DNA of 64,000 nucleotides from AC-43 sp963728855 (GCA_963728855.1 CAVSLN010000001.1:809966-873965), one strand, 5' to 3'; shown: positions 1-8,346, counted from the stretch's first letter. The notes: a model not told the origin generated them from the sequence alone. Made by a program: numbers and translations.

Positions 1-1566
1 ACCTTGTCGGTGCCGAACCTGATGGTGGGCGGGCAGGTGGTCAGCTTCCTGACCCAACACGAGGGCAAACCCGTACCGTCACCGGCGCTGCTGGAACGCC
101 GCGGGCAGACGTTCCGCCGGGCAGTGGAGTCCTTCGCGCAGGCCAACGGCATCCCGGTCATCGCCTTCACCGGTAAGAAGGACAAGAGCCGTCCGGGCGT
201 GCTCGCCGACACCCCCTGGCCGCAACGCAAGATCGATCAGGTGATGCCGCTGATGCGCAAGGCCGCCGCGACCGGCCGATCCCAGGTCGTCGCGATCGGC
301 GTGGCCCAAGAGTTTCAGCGGGTGTTCACCGGCACCAAGTCCGAGGCCGGCACCAGCGCGGTGTGGTTCTCCTACCACCGCACCGAACGCCGCGTGACCT
401 GCTACTACTTCTATATCTGGGACGCCGACTTCGGCGCGGCGTTCATCAAGGTCTGCGCCTACTTCCCCTATCCCGGCAAGATCTGGATCAACGGGCACGA
501 GTGGGCCAAACGTCAAGCAGCCCAGGCCGGCATCGGCTTTCGGGAACTGTCCAACGGCTTCGCCGCCTGCGACGACCCCGCAGCCCTACAGACCGTCTGC
601 GACCGGCTCGGCCCAGGCACCGTCACCGTGTTCGCCGAACGCTGGTGGGCCCGGCTGCCGCTACCGTTCACCCCCACCGACCGCGCCGCCGGCTACTGGT
701 GGGACATCTCCATGCGCCAGATCGAGGTCGCCAAGACCATCGTGTTCACCGCACCACGCCACGCCCGCGCCTTCTTCGAAGCCCTCACCGCGGACAACCT
801 CGACATCGGCCGACCCGACAACATGGAAATCATCTTCAACCGGCAGATCCGCTCGACCACCCACGGCGTGTTCCGCACCGCAATCGACCGCGACAACGAC
901 GGCGTGGTCGTCAACGCCTTCTACCGCCACTCCCGGATCAAGTACTACCTCAAAGACCGCCGCGCCCTACGCATCGAAACCGTCATCAACGACACCTACG
1001 ACCTGCGCGTCCTACGCCGCCTGGAACACCTCGACGAACTCATCACCAAGGCCCGTGACGTCAACCGCCGGCTGCTGGACACTATCCGAGTCGGTCAGGA
1101 CTGTGTCCTCGCGAGCCCAGCCATCGAGCGGGTCGCGCAACCCACCCTCACCGAGGATGGCAGGAGGGCCCCAGCCCTGCGCTTCGGCGACCCTCGGGTC
1201 ATGGCCCTGACCGGCGCCCTCTGCCTGCACCTGTTCGCTGTCACCGGCGTCACCAACAAGAGCCTTCGCGCCTTGACCGCCCGGCTGCTCGGCACCACCT
1301 ACAGCACCAGCCAGATGACCTACGACCTACGCCGCCTACGCCTCAACGGCCTGCTCCGACGCATCGAACACACCCACACCTACCTGCTCACCACCGACGG
1401 GCAACGCCTCGCGATCTTCTACACCAAACTGCACAACCGTCTCCTACGCCCGCTCATGGCAGCCGACCAGCCCCAAGCCGCACCCGCACTCCGCCACGCC
1501 CTGACCACCATCGACCAGCACGTCGAGGACTACATCACCCGCGCACGACTCAAAACCGCGGCCTGA
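1..1566 (+). CDS. Large conserved protein of unknown function, C-terminal winged-helix domain, 5' partial
   Basis: The reading frame is open through the left edge; the first usable start is TTG at 4, so the true start may lie outside. About 520 residues are visible. The N-terminal two thirds has conserved aromatic-rich stretches (CYYFYIWDADFG, FPYPGKIWINGHEW, AGYWWDISMRQ) and basic motifs (SRIKYYLKD, RALRIETVIND) that could bind nucleic acid. The last ~130 residues (SLRALTARLLGTTYSTSQM, then YDLRRLRLNGLLRR and a Thr-rich wing) look like a winged helix. I recognise the sequence type as a widespread uncharacterised actinobacterial family but know no function. The sequence has few GTAC tetramers compared with the genes from 3 kb onward, which hints at transfer. 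Ends tail to tail with the next gene. Confidence 0.75.
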   Translation, partial: TLSVPNLMVGGQVVSFLTQHEGKPVPSPALLERRGQTFRRAVESFAQANGIPVIAFTGKKDKSRPGVLADTPWPQRKIDQVMPLMRKAAATGRSQVVAIGVAQEFQRVFTGTKSEAGTSAVWFSYHRTERRVTCYYFYIWDADFGAAFIKVCAYFPYPGKIWINGHEWAKRQAAQAGIGFRELSNGFAACDDPAALQTVCDRLGPGTVTVFAERWWARLPLPFTPTDRAAGYWWDISMRQIEVAKTIVFTAPRHARAFFEALTADNLDIGRPDNMEIIFNRQIRSTTHGVFRTAIDRDNDGVVVNAFYRHSRIKYYLKDRRALRIETVINDTYDLRVLRRLEHLDELITKARDVNRRLLDTIRVGQDCVLASPAIERVAQPTLTEDGRRAPALRFGDPRVMALTGALCLHLFAVTGVTNKSLRALTARLLGTTYSTSQMTYDLRRLRLNGLLRRIEHTHTYLLTTDGQRLAIFYTKLHNRLLRPLMAADQPQAAPALRHALTTIDQHVEDYITRARLKTAA

Positions 1567-1605
1567 AAACCTGACTCTCGTGTTCAGATTCTCAAACCCA
1601 AGGAT

Positions 1606-2076
1606 CTAGCTAGCCTGCTTCGCGTGGCGCCCCGGTATCGGTCGCCTCGGCTTCACAATGACCGGCTCGACAAGGCCGTGCTCGACAACACTGTGCTCGA
1701 CGACGCTGTGCTCGACCGCGGCGGGCGGCACGACGCCGTACCTGATGGCGACGGGCGCGACCGCGCCTGCCAGGACCGGGCCAAGGTCGACGGGGTCGTC
1801 GTCGAGATCGTCCGGGCGGATGAGGTGGTCGTACAGTTGCGGCCAGGCGTGCTGGCCGAACCCGGCCCGGTCCGGCTGGGTGGCCCCGGGCTCACGGCGC
1901 GGCAGGCTGCCGTACGCGGCCAGCAGGCGCAACGCCTGGATCCGGTCCCGGCACGGCCCTTCGGCGAGGCACTCGACGCAACGGCCGTTCAGGCTCGACA
2001 CCGCGTGCCGCGCGAACGTCGCCTGCGCGGCCTCGATCCGGTTCAGCGCAACGGTGCTCAGGTAAGTGGTAGTCAC
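1606..2076 (-). CDS. Small hypothetical protein with CxxC-type motif
   Basis: 156 residues from a GTG start behind a G-rich ribosome binding site. The N-terminal half carries CVECLAEGPC, a pair of Cys doublets that could bind a metal, inside a short helical segment; this resembles small cysteine-containing proteins common in actinomycete genomes. The C-terminal half contains a tandem five-residue repeat (VEHSV three times), mirrored in the DNA by a 15-bp tandem repeat around 1665-1710, and a basic tail. I do not recognise a function. It stands alone between convergent and same-strand neighbours. Confidence 0.6.
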   Translation of the reverse strand: MTTTYLSTVALNRIEAAQATFARHAVSSLNGRCVECLAEGPCRDRIQALRLLAAYGSLPRREPGATQPDRAGFGQHAWPQLYDHLIRPDDLDDDPVDLGPVLAGAVAPVAIRYGVVPPAAVEHSVVEHSVVEHGLVEPVIVKPRRPIPGRHAKQAS

Positions 2077-2140
2077 GATCCCCCCAGGTCGCTTGAACTC
2101 CGGGCGGCGTTACCCGGGGGACCGTCGGGCAAACGCCGGG

Positions 2141-2515
2141 TCAGAACCGTTCCGTGAGGTGCTCGCGGCCGGGCGGCGCTTCGTACGGGTACGGCCAGAA
2201 GTCGGTGATCCGCGCGATCAGCCCGGCCTCGTCGAGGTCGAAGAAGCACAGGCCGGGCTGCTCGGCACCGCCCACGAGGAACCGGGTCCAGCTGGCCGCG
2301 TGGGCTGGGCCGTCGCCGACGATCCGGACCGGCTCGACCGTCCAGTCGCCGGGGTACTCGGCGTTGAACCGCACGTACGGCTCGCGGCGCCGGATGCGCT
2401 CACGGGTCTGCGGCAGCTCGTAGACCAGGTCCGGGGCGAGCAGCTTCCCGAACGCGGCCCAGTCACGGGCGTCGGCGGCCGCCCAGTAGGCGGCGACGAC
2501 ATCGGCAGCAGTCAT
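2141..2515 (-). CDS. SnoaL-like / NTF2-fold protein
   Basis: 124 residues, ATG start. The opening VVAAYWAAADARDWAAF followed by LLAPDLVYE and RERIRRREPYVRF is the usual start of the NTF2-like cone fold (SnoaL-like family), and the C-terminal part has GLIARITDFWPYP. Proteins of this family are small polyketide cyclases, isomerases or stress-associated proteins; no catalytic assignment is possible here. The protein is intact. It lies just beyond the TetR remnant, on the same strand. Confidence 0.75.
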   Translation of the reverse strand: MTAADVVAAYWAAADARDWAAFGKLLAPDLVYELPQTRERIRRREPYVRFNAEYPGDWTVEPVRIVGDGPAHAASWTRFLVGGAEQPGLCFFDLDEAGLIARITDFWPYPYEAPPGREHLTERF

Positions 2516-2542
2516 ACCGAGTCTCCCGCCGGGCTACGACAG

Positions 2543-2760
2543 TCAGCCGAGCAGCGCCCGTACGCCCTGCCCGTACGCGGCGGGGTCGGGCTGGCCGGTC
2601 AGCAGGCGCTGCAGCCCGTACCCGACGACGGGCGAGAACAGGGCCGCGCCGGTGGCCTCGGGATCGGCGTCGGGCGGCAGCTCGCCGGTCCCGACCGCGT
2701 CGGGCGAGCTGGACGAAGCTCGCGCGGAGTCGGCCGTACACCTCGGCGACCACGGCACGC
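2543..2760 (-). pseudogene. C-terminal remnant of a TetR-family regulator
   Basis: Reading leftwards, the stretch AEVYGRLRASFVQLARRGRD then, after a one-base shift near 2700, GELPPDADPEATG and VGYGLQRLLTGQPD ending in RALLG is the C-terminal ligand-binding half of a TetR regulator. No HTH domain or start codon exists upstream; instead the sequence changes at about 2745-2760 into the end of a membrane protein on the other strand. So the N-terminal half has been lost and an extra base sits in the remainder. The frameshift could be a sequencing error, but the missing half cannot. Confidence 0.65.
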
Positions 2761-3050
2761 TGCTGGTGTTCCTCGTCGGCAACCCGATCTCCGGTCTGGC
2801 CTCCGCGCCGGAGCTGCTGCCGAAGCCGTGGGGCACGATCGGCCAGCTGCTGCCGGCCGAGGCGGGTGCGAGCGCGCTGCGCTCGGTGGCGTACTTCGAC
2901 GGTGCCCGGGTCGCCGGGCCGCGGTGGGTGCTCGCGATCTGGGCCGCGGCCGGGCTCGCGCTGACCGCCCTGGGCCACTTCCGCGACCGGGCGGCCGCCG
3001 GCCGGCCCGCGGTCAGGCGCGGCCAGCCAGCTCTGCGTACCCCCGCTTGA
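2739..3050 (+). pseudogene. C-terminal remnant of a multi-pass membrane transport protein
   Basis: The frame reads GDHGTLLVFLVGNPISGLAS, then PELLPKPWGTIGQLLPAEAG and a final hydrophobic helix (WVLAIWAAAGLALTALG). The conserved GNP-SGLASAPE and GQLLP segments are typical of the end of ABC-2-like/YhgE-type permeases of actinomycetes. No start codon or N-terminal half is present. Its 5' side abuts the truncated TetR gene, so an originally divergent regulator/permease pair appears to have lost both N-terminal halves and the promoter between them. It overlaps the end of the MBL gene tail to tail. Confidence 0.6.
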
Positions 3051-3837
3051 CCGCTACCAGCGACGTGGCCGGGCCGAACGGTGCGTGCGCCGCGACCGCC
3101 TCGGCCGGCGCGCCGTCGGCGTCGCCGTCGCGGATCAGCCAGTCCAGCCGGGTCAGCTCCGCGTGCTGGGCGAGCACGAACGCGCGGTCGACCGGGGCGC
3201 CGTGGCCGGGTACGACCACGCTCGCCGGCCCGAGCAGGTGGGCCAGCGCGGCCAGCGTCTCCGGCCATTCGAGGGGGTACGCGTCGCCGAAGTCCGGCGG
3301 TCCGCTCTCCTCGACCAGGTCCCCGGCGAGTACGGCGTCCGCGTCCGGTACGAGCACCACGAGGTCCCCGTCCGTGTGCCCCCGCCCCAGGTGCCGCAGC
3401 ACGACCCGGCGCCCGCCGACGTCCAGGGTCGCCTCGTCGTGTACGGCCTGCCCCGGCGCCAGTACGCTCACGTCCGCCAGCCCGGCGGCCAGCTCCGGCT
3501 CGCTGTCGACGTAGTCCTCGTACGCCTGCCGCCGCCACCGTTCGCCCTCCTCGCGCAGGTGCGCGGCGGCGGCCCGGTGCGCCCAGACCGCCGCCGGGTC
3601 ACCGGTCAGCGTGGCGTTGCCGAAACAGTGGTCGAAGTGGTGGTGGGTATTGACAATCGTCAACGGATCCCGGGTCACCGTACGGATCGCCCCGGCCAGC
3701 TCGGCCGCCTGCTCCGGCGTCGACAGCGTGTCCACGACCAGTGCCGCGCCGTCGCCCTCGACCAGCCCCACGTTGACGTCCAGCACTGGGTAGCGCAGCA
3801 CGTAGACCCGGTCGGCCACCTCCACGAACGCCGTCAT
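3013..3837 (-). CDS. MBL-fold metallo-hydrolase
   Basis: 274 residues. The metal-binding motif THHHFDHCFGN (HxHxDH class, here H-H-H-F-D-H) is present, followed by GRGHTDGDLVVLVPDADAVLAGD (second His plus Asp) and VVPGHGAP (last His). This is the metallo-beta-lactamase fold acting as a hydrolase or glyoxalase II-like enzyme on an unknown ester or thioester. The ATG overlaps the TGA of the upstream thioesterase by four bases (ATGA), so the two are translationally coupled; the pairing suggests that both act on acyl-thioester metabolites. Complete and not frameshifted. Confidence 0.85.
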   Translation of the reverse strand: MTAFVEVADRVYVLRYPVLDVNVGLVEGDGAALVVDTLSTPEQAAELAGAIRTVTRDPLTIVNTHHHFDHCFGNATLTGDPAAVWAHRAAAAHLREEGERWRRQAYEDYVDSEPELAAGLADVSVLAPGQAVHDEATLDVGGRRVVLRHLGRGHTDGDLVVLVPDADAVLAGDLVEESGPPDFGDAYPLEWPETLAALAHLLGPASVVVPGHGAPVDRAFVLAQHAELTRLDWLIRDGDADGAPAEAVAAHAPFGPATSLVAVKRGYAELAGRA

Positions 3838-4217
3838 GAGGTCGTCACGCGAGCCAGGAAGCGCTCGCGGTCGACCACGACCCGTTCGACGGTGCCGCGA
3901 GCCACCAGCTGGTCGTCGTCGTGTACGGCCACGGTGAAGGCGAGCCGGCGTCCGTCCACTGTGGACAGTTTCACGGTCGCGGCCACCCGGCCGCCGATCG
4001 GGGTGGCCGCGAGGTGCTCCAACTCGACACGGGTACCGACGGTCGTGCAGCCGCTGGGCAGCCGGCCCGCGGTGGCCCGTACGGTGGCGGCCTCGGCGAG
4101 CGCGAGCACCCTCGGCGTGCCCAGGACCGGTACGTCGCCCGAACCCACCTCCTGCGCCGTGTCCGGCTCGGCGACGGTCAGCTCGACACGGGCGGTCAGC
4201 CCCGGCTCCAGCTCCAT
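3834..4217 (-). CDS. Hotdog-fold thioesterase (fluoroacetyl-CoA thioesterase-like)
   Basis: 127 residues beginning MELEPGLTARVELTV, with VLGTPRVLALAEAATVRA and GTRVELEHLAATPIG, the pattern of the FlK-like/hotdog thioesterase family (substrate loop, conserved Glu in the central helix, and the H-AATPIG segment). It would hydrolyse an acyl-CoA thioester. The end overlaps the MBL hydrolase gene by four bases. The palindrome GTCCACTGTGGAC (3954-3966) lies inside this gene and encodes Ser-Thr-Val-Asp using the otherwise rare ACA codon. Confidence 0.8.
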   Translation of the reverse strand: MELEPGLTARVELTVAEPDTAQEVGSGDVPVLGTPRVLALAEAATVRATAGRLPSGCTTVGTRVELEHLAATPIGGRVAATVKLSTVDGRRLAFTVAVHDDDQLVARGTVERVVVDRERFLARVTTS

Positions 4218-4311
4218 GCCCGCAGCCTACGGGAGCACCGGCGGGTGCCCGGTCTGCCGGAGTTAGCGGATATCGAAGCCATTGCGCGTTGTCGGCGGCT
4301 GAGATCGATGA

Positions 4312-4404
4312 CCGGATATCAATCGAGCGGCATCCTCGCTGCTCAGCGGCGCGGACTACTTCCTGACCGCCGGGCACTGCGGCAACGCGGCGTCCAGCTG
4401 GTAG
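4312..4404 (+). pseudogene. Fragment of a streptogrisin-like (S1) serine protease
   Basis: About 30 codons between in-frame stops read SSLLSGADYFLTAGHCGNAA. The core YFLTAGHCGN is the catalytic-histidine motif of alpha-lytic/streptogrisin proteases, where the Cys forms the first disulphide. Nothing of the Asp or Ser motifs is found nearby and a TAG follows at 4402. This is a relic of a secreted protease gene, probably left by deletion. It sits in the gap between the thioesterase gene and a small protein gene. Confidence 0.55.
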
Positions 4405-4429
4405 AGCAACAGCAGCCACAGCACCGTCG

Positions 4430-4621
4430 CTACAGGCCGTCGACCTCGCGCAGGAAGCCGCGGGCGCTGAGGAACTCGCTCAGCCGGTCGCGGTGCTCGG
4501 CGCAGGCGAGCCAGGTCTTGCGCCGCTCGGGCGGGTGCAGCTTGGGGTTGTTCCAGCGCAGGGCCCAGACCGCGGGGGTACGGCAGCCCTTGGCCGAGCA
4601 GAGGAGCTGATCGTCACTCAC
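4430..4621 (-). CDS. Small conserved actinobacterial Cys/Trp-rich protein
   Basis: 63 residues if the GTG at 4621 is used: VSDDQLLCSAKGC, then PAVWALRWNNPKLH, then WLACAEHRDRLSEFL. The C-x4-C ... C-x2-H arrangement suggests a small zinc-binding fold. This family is very common as a single-copy gene in actinomycetes and is sometimes labelled acetone carboxylase in databases, for which the sequence gives no support. The longer upstream extension in frame has no homologous look and I exclude it. Confidence 0.7.
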   Translation of the reverse strand: MSDDQLLCSAKGCRTPAVWALRWNNPKLHPPERRKTWLACAEHRDRLSEFLSARGFLREVDGL

Positions 4622-4941
4622 GAGGCGAGTCTGCCTTGAGGTGAGGATGGGGCTGTCGGGAGAGTCCCGGAAGGTTGAGCGCCGGGCGGCCACGGGGGAA
4701 GCCGCCCGGCGACGGTTGAAATGTTACCCACGAACCCGCCCCCGGTGTCTACCCGTTACGCGTGCCCATTCGGTCCAAATCTCGCGACCGGATCGGGGCG
4801 GCCGACTGCTTCCCGTTCGGCCGGGAGCCAACCCGGCCGCCTCGCCGAGCGGCCGGTTGGGGGAACGTGCCAAGCTAGGACGGACGGGAGCATGTCCCTG
4901 CCCCGCCGTACCCGTTCCGGACGACCAACAGTGGAGGACCG
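4622..4941. other. Intergenic region upstream of moxR with a hairpin
   Basis: 320 bases without a gene. It contains an inverted repeat CCGGCCGC (4833-4840) / GCGGCCGG (4849-4856) with an 8-base loop about 90 bases before moxR, and a good ribosome binding site (GTGGAGGA) at 4931-4938. I see no convincing -35/-10 pair. The hairpin may belong to an mRNA leader. Confidence 0.35.
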
Positions 4942-6129
4942 GTGGCTCAGCCGACCCCGCCCCCGACCGCGCCGACGTCGCCGAGCGGCGGACCCCCGAA
5001 CGGCTCGCCGGCGGCCGCCGTGACGGCTGGGCCTGCGGGCGCCGGCGGCGGTGCGCTGAGCACGCCGGCTCAGGACGCGACCCTGCTCGAGCGGGCGTTG
5101 TTCGAGGTCAAGCGGGTGATCGTCGGTCAGGACCGGATGATCGAACGGATGTTCGTGGCGTTGCTGGCCCGGGGGCACTGTCTGCTGGAGGGCGTACCCG
5201 GCGTGGCCAAGACGCTCGCCGTGGAGACCCTGGCCCGGGTGGTCGGTGGCAGCTTCGCGCGCATCCAGTTCACGCCCGACCTGGTCCCCGCCGACGTGGT
5301 CGGTACCCGGATCTACCGGCAGGGCAGCGAGAAGTTCGACGTCGAGCTGGGCCCGGTGTTCGTCAACTTCCTGCTCGCCGACGAGATCAACCGGGCGCCG
5401 GCCAAGGTGCAGTCGGCGCTGCTGGAGGTCATGGCCGAGCAACAGGTCTCCATCGGGGGTACCACGTACGAGGTACCCCGCCCGTTCCTCGTCATGGCCA
5501 CCCAGAACCCGATCGAGCAGGAGGGCGTGTACCCGCTGCCCGAGGCGCAGCGCGACCGCTTCCTGATGAAGATCCAGGTGGGGTACCCGACCGACGCCGA
5601 GGAGCGGGAGATCGTCTACCGGATGGGCGTCGCCCCGCCCGAGCCCGTCCAGGTGTTCCAGCCCAGTGACCTGATCAGCCTGCAAGGCCGGGCCGACGAG
5701 GTTTTCGTGCACAACGCGCTCGTCGACTACGCCGTACGGCTGGTCCTGGCCACCCGCTCGCCGGGCGACTACGGCATGCCCGACGTCGCGCAGCTCATCC
5801 AGTACGGGGCCAGCCCGCGCGCCTCGCTCGGTATCGTCCGCGCCACCCGGGCCCTGTCCCTGCTGCGCGGCCGGGACTACGCGCTACCGCAGGATGTCCA
5901 GGACGTGGCCGCCGACATCCTGCGCCACCGGCTCGTGCTCTCGTACGACGCGCTGGCCGACGACATCCCGGCGGACCGGATCATCGACCGGGTCCTGGCG
6001 ACCGTACCGCTGCCGACCGTCGCCCCGCGCCAGCACGCCACTGCCGGCGCTGCGCCGTCCGGCAACCACCGCCAGCCGACGTACGCCCCGGTCCCGGCCA
6101 CCACCTGGCATGCGCCTGGACGGCCGTGA
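4942..6129 (+). CDS. moxR: MoxR-family AAA+ ATPase
   Basis: 395 residues, GTG start after GTGGAGGA. After a ~45-residue Pro/Gly/Ala-rich disordered N-terminus comes the AAA_3 core: Walker A GVPGVAKT (about residues 84-91), Walker B FLLADEIN (about 143-150), sensor-1 region MATQNPIEQ, and the C-terminal AAA lid. MoxR ATPases act as cytoplasmic chaperone-like partners of DUF58 and VWA proteins, here encoded next to it. The order moxR-DUF58-VWA-fabG-inhA-hemH is the same as in mycobacteria. The last ~40 residues are Pro/Thr-rich and not conserved. Confidence 0.93.
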   Translation: MAQPTPPPTAPTSPSGGPPNGSPAAAVTAGPAGAGGGALSTPAQDATLLERALFEVKRVIVGQDRMIERMFVALLARGHCLLEGVPGVAKTLAVETLARVVGGSFARIQFTPDLVPADVVGTRIYRQGSEKFDVELGPVFVNFLLADEINRAPAKVQSALLEVMAEQQVSIGGTTYEVPRPFLVMATQNPIEQEGVYPLPEAQRDRFLMKIQVGYPTDAEEREIVYRMGVAPPEPVQVFQPSDLISLQGRADEVFVHNALVDYAVRLVLATRSPGDYGMPDVAQLIQYGASPRASLGIVRATRALSLLRGRDYALPQDVQDVAADILRHRLVLSYDALADDIPADRIIDRVLATVPLPTVAPRQHATAGAAPSGNHRQPTYAPVPATTWHAPGRP

Positions 6130-6244
6130 GCGCAGCGGAGCCCCGCGGTGTCTGGCGTCGCGAGACGCGCCGACGGAGTCGGTGCGCGGATCGGGGCGGC
6201 AGGCGGCGCACTTGGGGGCTGCGCGGAGCGATCGGAGCAGGGCG

Positions 6245-7255
6245 GTGAGTGCGGCGAAGCCCCGCGGGATCGGGCGGTTCCGGCGTCGTGCCGAGGATAC
6301 CGACGATGTGGGATCGGGCGTCCTCCCACTGAACGCGGCGCGGGCCGAGCCCGTACTGGGCAAGCTCCAGCTGCTGATCACCCGTAAGCTCGACGGGCTG
6401 CTGCAAGGGGACTACCTCGGGCTGCTGCCCGGGCCCGGCACCGAGCCGGGGGAGTCGCGGGAGTACCGGGCCGGCGACGACGTACGGCGGATGGACTGGC
6501 CGGTCACCGCGCGGACCACCGTGCCGCACGTACGGCAGACGGTCGCCGACCGGGAGCTGGAGACCTGGATGGCGGTGGACCTGTCGGCGAGCCTGGACTT
6601 CGGTACGGCCACCTGCCTCAAGCGTGACCTCGCGGTCGCCGCGGCCGCGGCTATCAGCCACCTGACCGTACGGGGCGGCAACCGGATCGGCGCCGTCGTC
6701 GGGACGGGCGACGGCGCCGGCCCCGCCGGCACGATCGGGCACGTGACCCGGCTACCTGCGCGACCAGGGCGCAAGGATGCGCAAGGGCTGCTGCGCGCGA
6801 TCGCCCGTACCCCTGTCCGCCCCGGCCGGGCCGACCTCGGTGCGTTGGTCGACGCGCTGGTCCGGCCACCCCGGCGGCGCGGTCTCGCGGTGGTCATCTC
6901 CGACTTCCTGGTGCCGCCGGAGGAGTGGGCCCGGCCGCTGCGCAAGCTCGGGGTCCGGCACGACGTGCTCGCCGTGGAGGTCGTCGACCCGCGCGAGCTG
7001 GAGCTGGGCGACGCCGGGGTAATGGAGTTCGTCGACCCGGAGACCGGGGCGCTGCACGAGGTGCACACCGGTGACGCCCGGCTGCGGGACCGGTACGCGG
7101 CCGGTGCGGCCGCCCAGCGCGCGGCCATCGCCGCCGCCGTACGGGGCGCCGGGGCGGCCCACCTACGCTTGCGTACCGACAGGGACTGGCTGCTCGACAT
7201 CGTGCGCTTCGTGGCCGCCCAGCGGCACGCGCGTACCAGGGGGACCACTCGATGA
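6245..7255 (+). CDS. DUF58 domain protein
   Basis: 336 residues from the GTG at 6245 (VSAAKPRGIG). The diagnostic DUF58 segment is GDYLGLLPGPGTEPGESREY, then AGDDVRRMDWPVTART; a VWA-like second half starts MAVDLSASLDFG and contains VVISDFLVPPEEWARPLRKL. It likely serves as scaffold for the MoxR ATPase. It ends in a four-base overlap (ATGA) with the VWA gene. The 115-base gap after moxR contains an imperfect 23-base duplication: the run from 6126 resembles the sequence around its own start codon (GTGAGNGCNGCGNAGCCCCG), so a start further upstream is unlikely. Confidence 0.9.
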   Translation: MSAAKPRGIGRFRRRAEDTDDVGSGVLPLNAARAEPVLGKLQLLITRKLDGLLQGDYLGLLPGPGTEPGESREYRAGDDVRRMDWPVTARTTVPHVRQTVADRELETWMAVDLSASLDFGTATCLKRDLAVAAAAAISHLTVRGGNRIGAVVGTGDGAGPAGTIGHVTRLPARPGRKDAQGLLRAIARTPVRPGRADLGALVDALVRPPRRRGLAVVISDFLVPPEEWARPLRKLGVRHDVLAVEVVDPRELELGDAGVMEFVDPETGALHEVHTGDARLRDRYAAGAAAQRAAIAAAVRGAGAAHLRLRTDRDWLLDIVRFVAAQRHARTRGTTR

Positions 7256-8202
7256 TCAGATTCCTCGAACCGATCTGGCTGCTCGCGGTGATCCCGGTCC
7301 TCGCGCTGGCCGCCGTGTACGTGTGGCGCCAGTACCGCCGCCGCTCGTACGCGGTCCGGTTCACCAACGTCGACCTGCTGCGTACCTTGGCGCCCAAAGG
7401 TATCGGCTACCGCCGGCACCTGGCCGCCGGCGCGTTCCTACTCTGCCTGCTCACCCTGGCCTGCGCGCTGGCCCGCCCGTCGACCGACGCCAAGCAGCCC
7501 CTCGAACGGGCGACCGTGATGATCGCCATCGATGTATCCCTGTCGATGCGCGCGGACGACGTGGCGCCGACCCGGCTGCAGGCCGCGCAGGAGGCGGCCA
7601 AGCAGTTCGTGAAGACGCTGCCGGACTCGTACAACATCGGGCTGGTGTCCTTCTCCAAGTCGGCCAGCGTGCTGGTCTCGCCGGGCAAGGACAAGAACGC
7701 CGTACTCCAGGCGATCGACGGGCTGCAGCTGGCCGAGGCGACCGCGACGGGCGAGGCGGTGTTCACCTGCCTGGGCGCGGTCCAGTCGGTACCCGTCGAC
7801 GGGTCGAACGGGCCGCCGCCGGCCCGGATCGTGCTGCTGTCCGACGGCTACCGTACGGCCGGCCGGCCGATCGAGGACGCGGCCGCGGCCGCCGCCGCCG
7901 CGAACGTACCGGTGTCCACGATCGCGTTCGGCACCGACGGCGGTACGGTCACGATCCAGGGCCAGGTGCAGCGGGTACCGGTGGACCGGCCGTCCCTGCA
8001 GAAGCTCGCCGAGACCACCCGCGGGCACTACTACGAGGCGACGAGCCTGAACGAGCTCAAGCAGGTCTACCAGGACATGGGCAGCTCGATCGGCTACCGT
8101 ACGGTGCCTCGTGAGATCACCCAGTGGTACGTCGGGCTGGGCCTGCTGCTCGCCTTCACGGCCGGCGGGATGAGCCTGCTGTGGACCTCCCGCCTGCCGT
8201 AG
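7252..8202 (+). CDS. VWA-domain membrane protein (BatA-like)
   Basis: 316 residues. N-terminal membrane segments (about 7-24 and 57-75) flank a short loop, followed by a von Willebrand A domain with an intact MIDAS motif DVSLS (about 94-98), the conserved Thr region TATGEAVF and VLLSDGYRT (last Asp of the site). A C-terminal helix (about 285-307) re-enters the membrane. Such proteins work with MoxR and DUF58 partners in envelope stress or metal/cofactor insertion; the substrate is unknown. Start ATG overlaps the DUF58 stop. Confidence 0.9.
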   Translation: MIRFLEPIWLLAVIPVLALAAVYVWRQYRRRSYAVRFTNVDLLRTLAPKGIGYRRHLAAGAFLLCLLTLACALARPSTDAKQPLERATVMIAIDVSLSMRADDVAPTRLQAAQEAAKQFVKTLPDSYNIGLVSFSKSASVLVSPGKDKNAVLQAIDGLQLAEATATGEAVFTCLGAVQSVPVDGSNGPPPARIVLLSDGYRTAGRPIEDAAAAAAAANVPVSTIAFGTDGGTVTIQGQVQRVPVDRPSLQKLAETTRGHYYEATSLNELKQVYQDMGSSIGYRTVPREITQWYVGLGLLLAFTAGGMSLLWTSRLP

Positions 8203-8256
8203 CAGGAGCGAGCGGAGCGGCGCGTCCCAGGGGCGCCGTGGAGTGGGCGAGGCGGG

Positions 8257-8346
8257 TCAGTGGGTCGGGCCGCTCACGAGGACGAAGAGGACCGCGACCC
8301 AGATCGCGGCGAGGGTGAACCCGAGCGGGACAGCGTAACGGCTCAT
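8257..8346 (-). CDS. Possible 29-residue single-pass membrane peptide
   Basis: ATG at 8346 with a GGGAG ribosome binding site eight bases upstream encodes MSRYAVPLGFTLAAIWVAVL followed by FVLVSGPTH and TGA. It is one hydrophobic helix with a basic N-terminus. Peptides of this kind are often overlooked. It lies antisense between the VWA and fabG genes. No homology can be judged at this length, so the call rests on the binding site and the clean hydrophobic pattern. Confidence 0.4.
   Translation of the reverse strand: MSRYAVPLGFTLAAIWVAVLFVLVSGPTH

Noticed and set aside
3085..4266. Long plus-strand frame over the MBL and thioesterase genes
   Set aside because: Antisense shadow of two intact genes with clear motifs.
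4430..4621. Acetone carboxylase
   Set aside because: A label sometimes attached to this small family; 63 residues without any carboxylase motif cannot support it.
4833..4856. Riboswitch upstream of moxR
   Set aside because: Only a single 8-bp hairpin; no conserved core of a known riboswitch class is visible.
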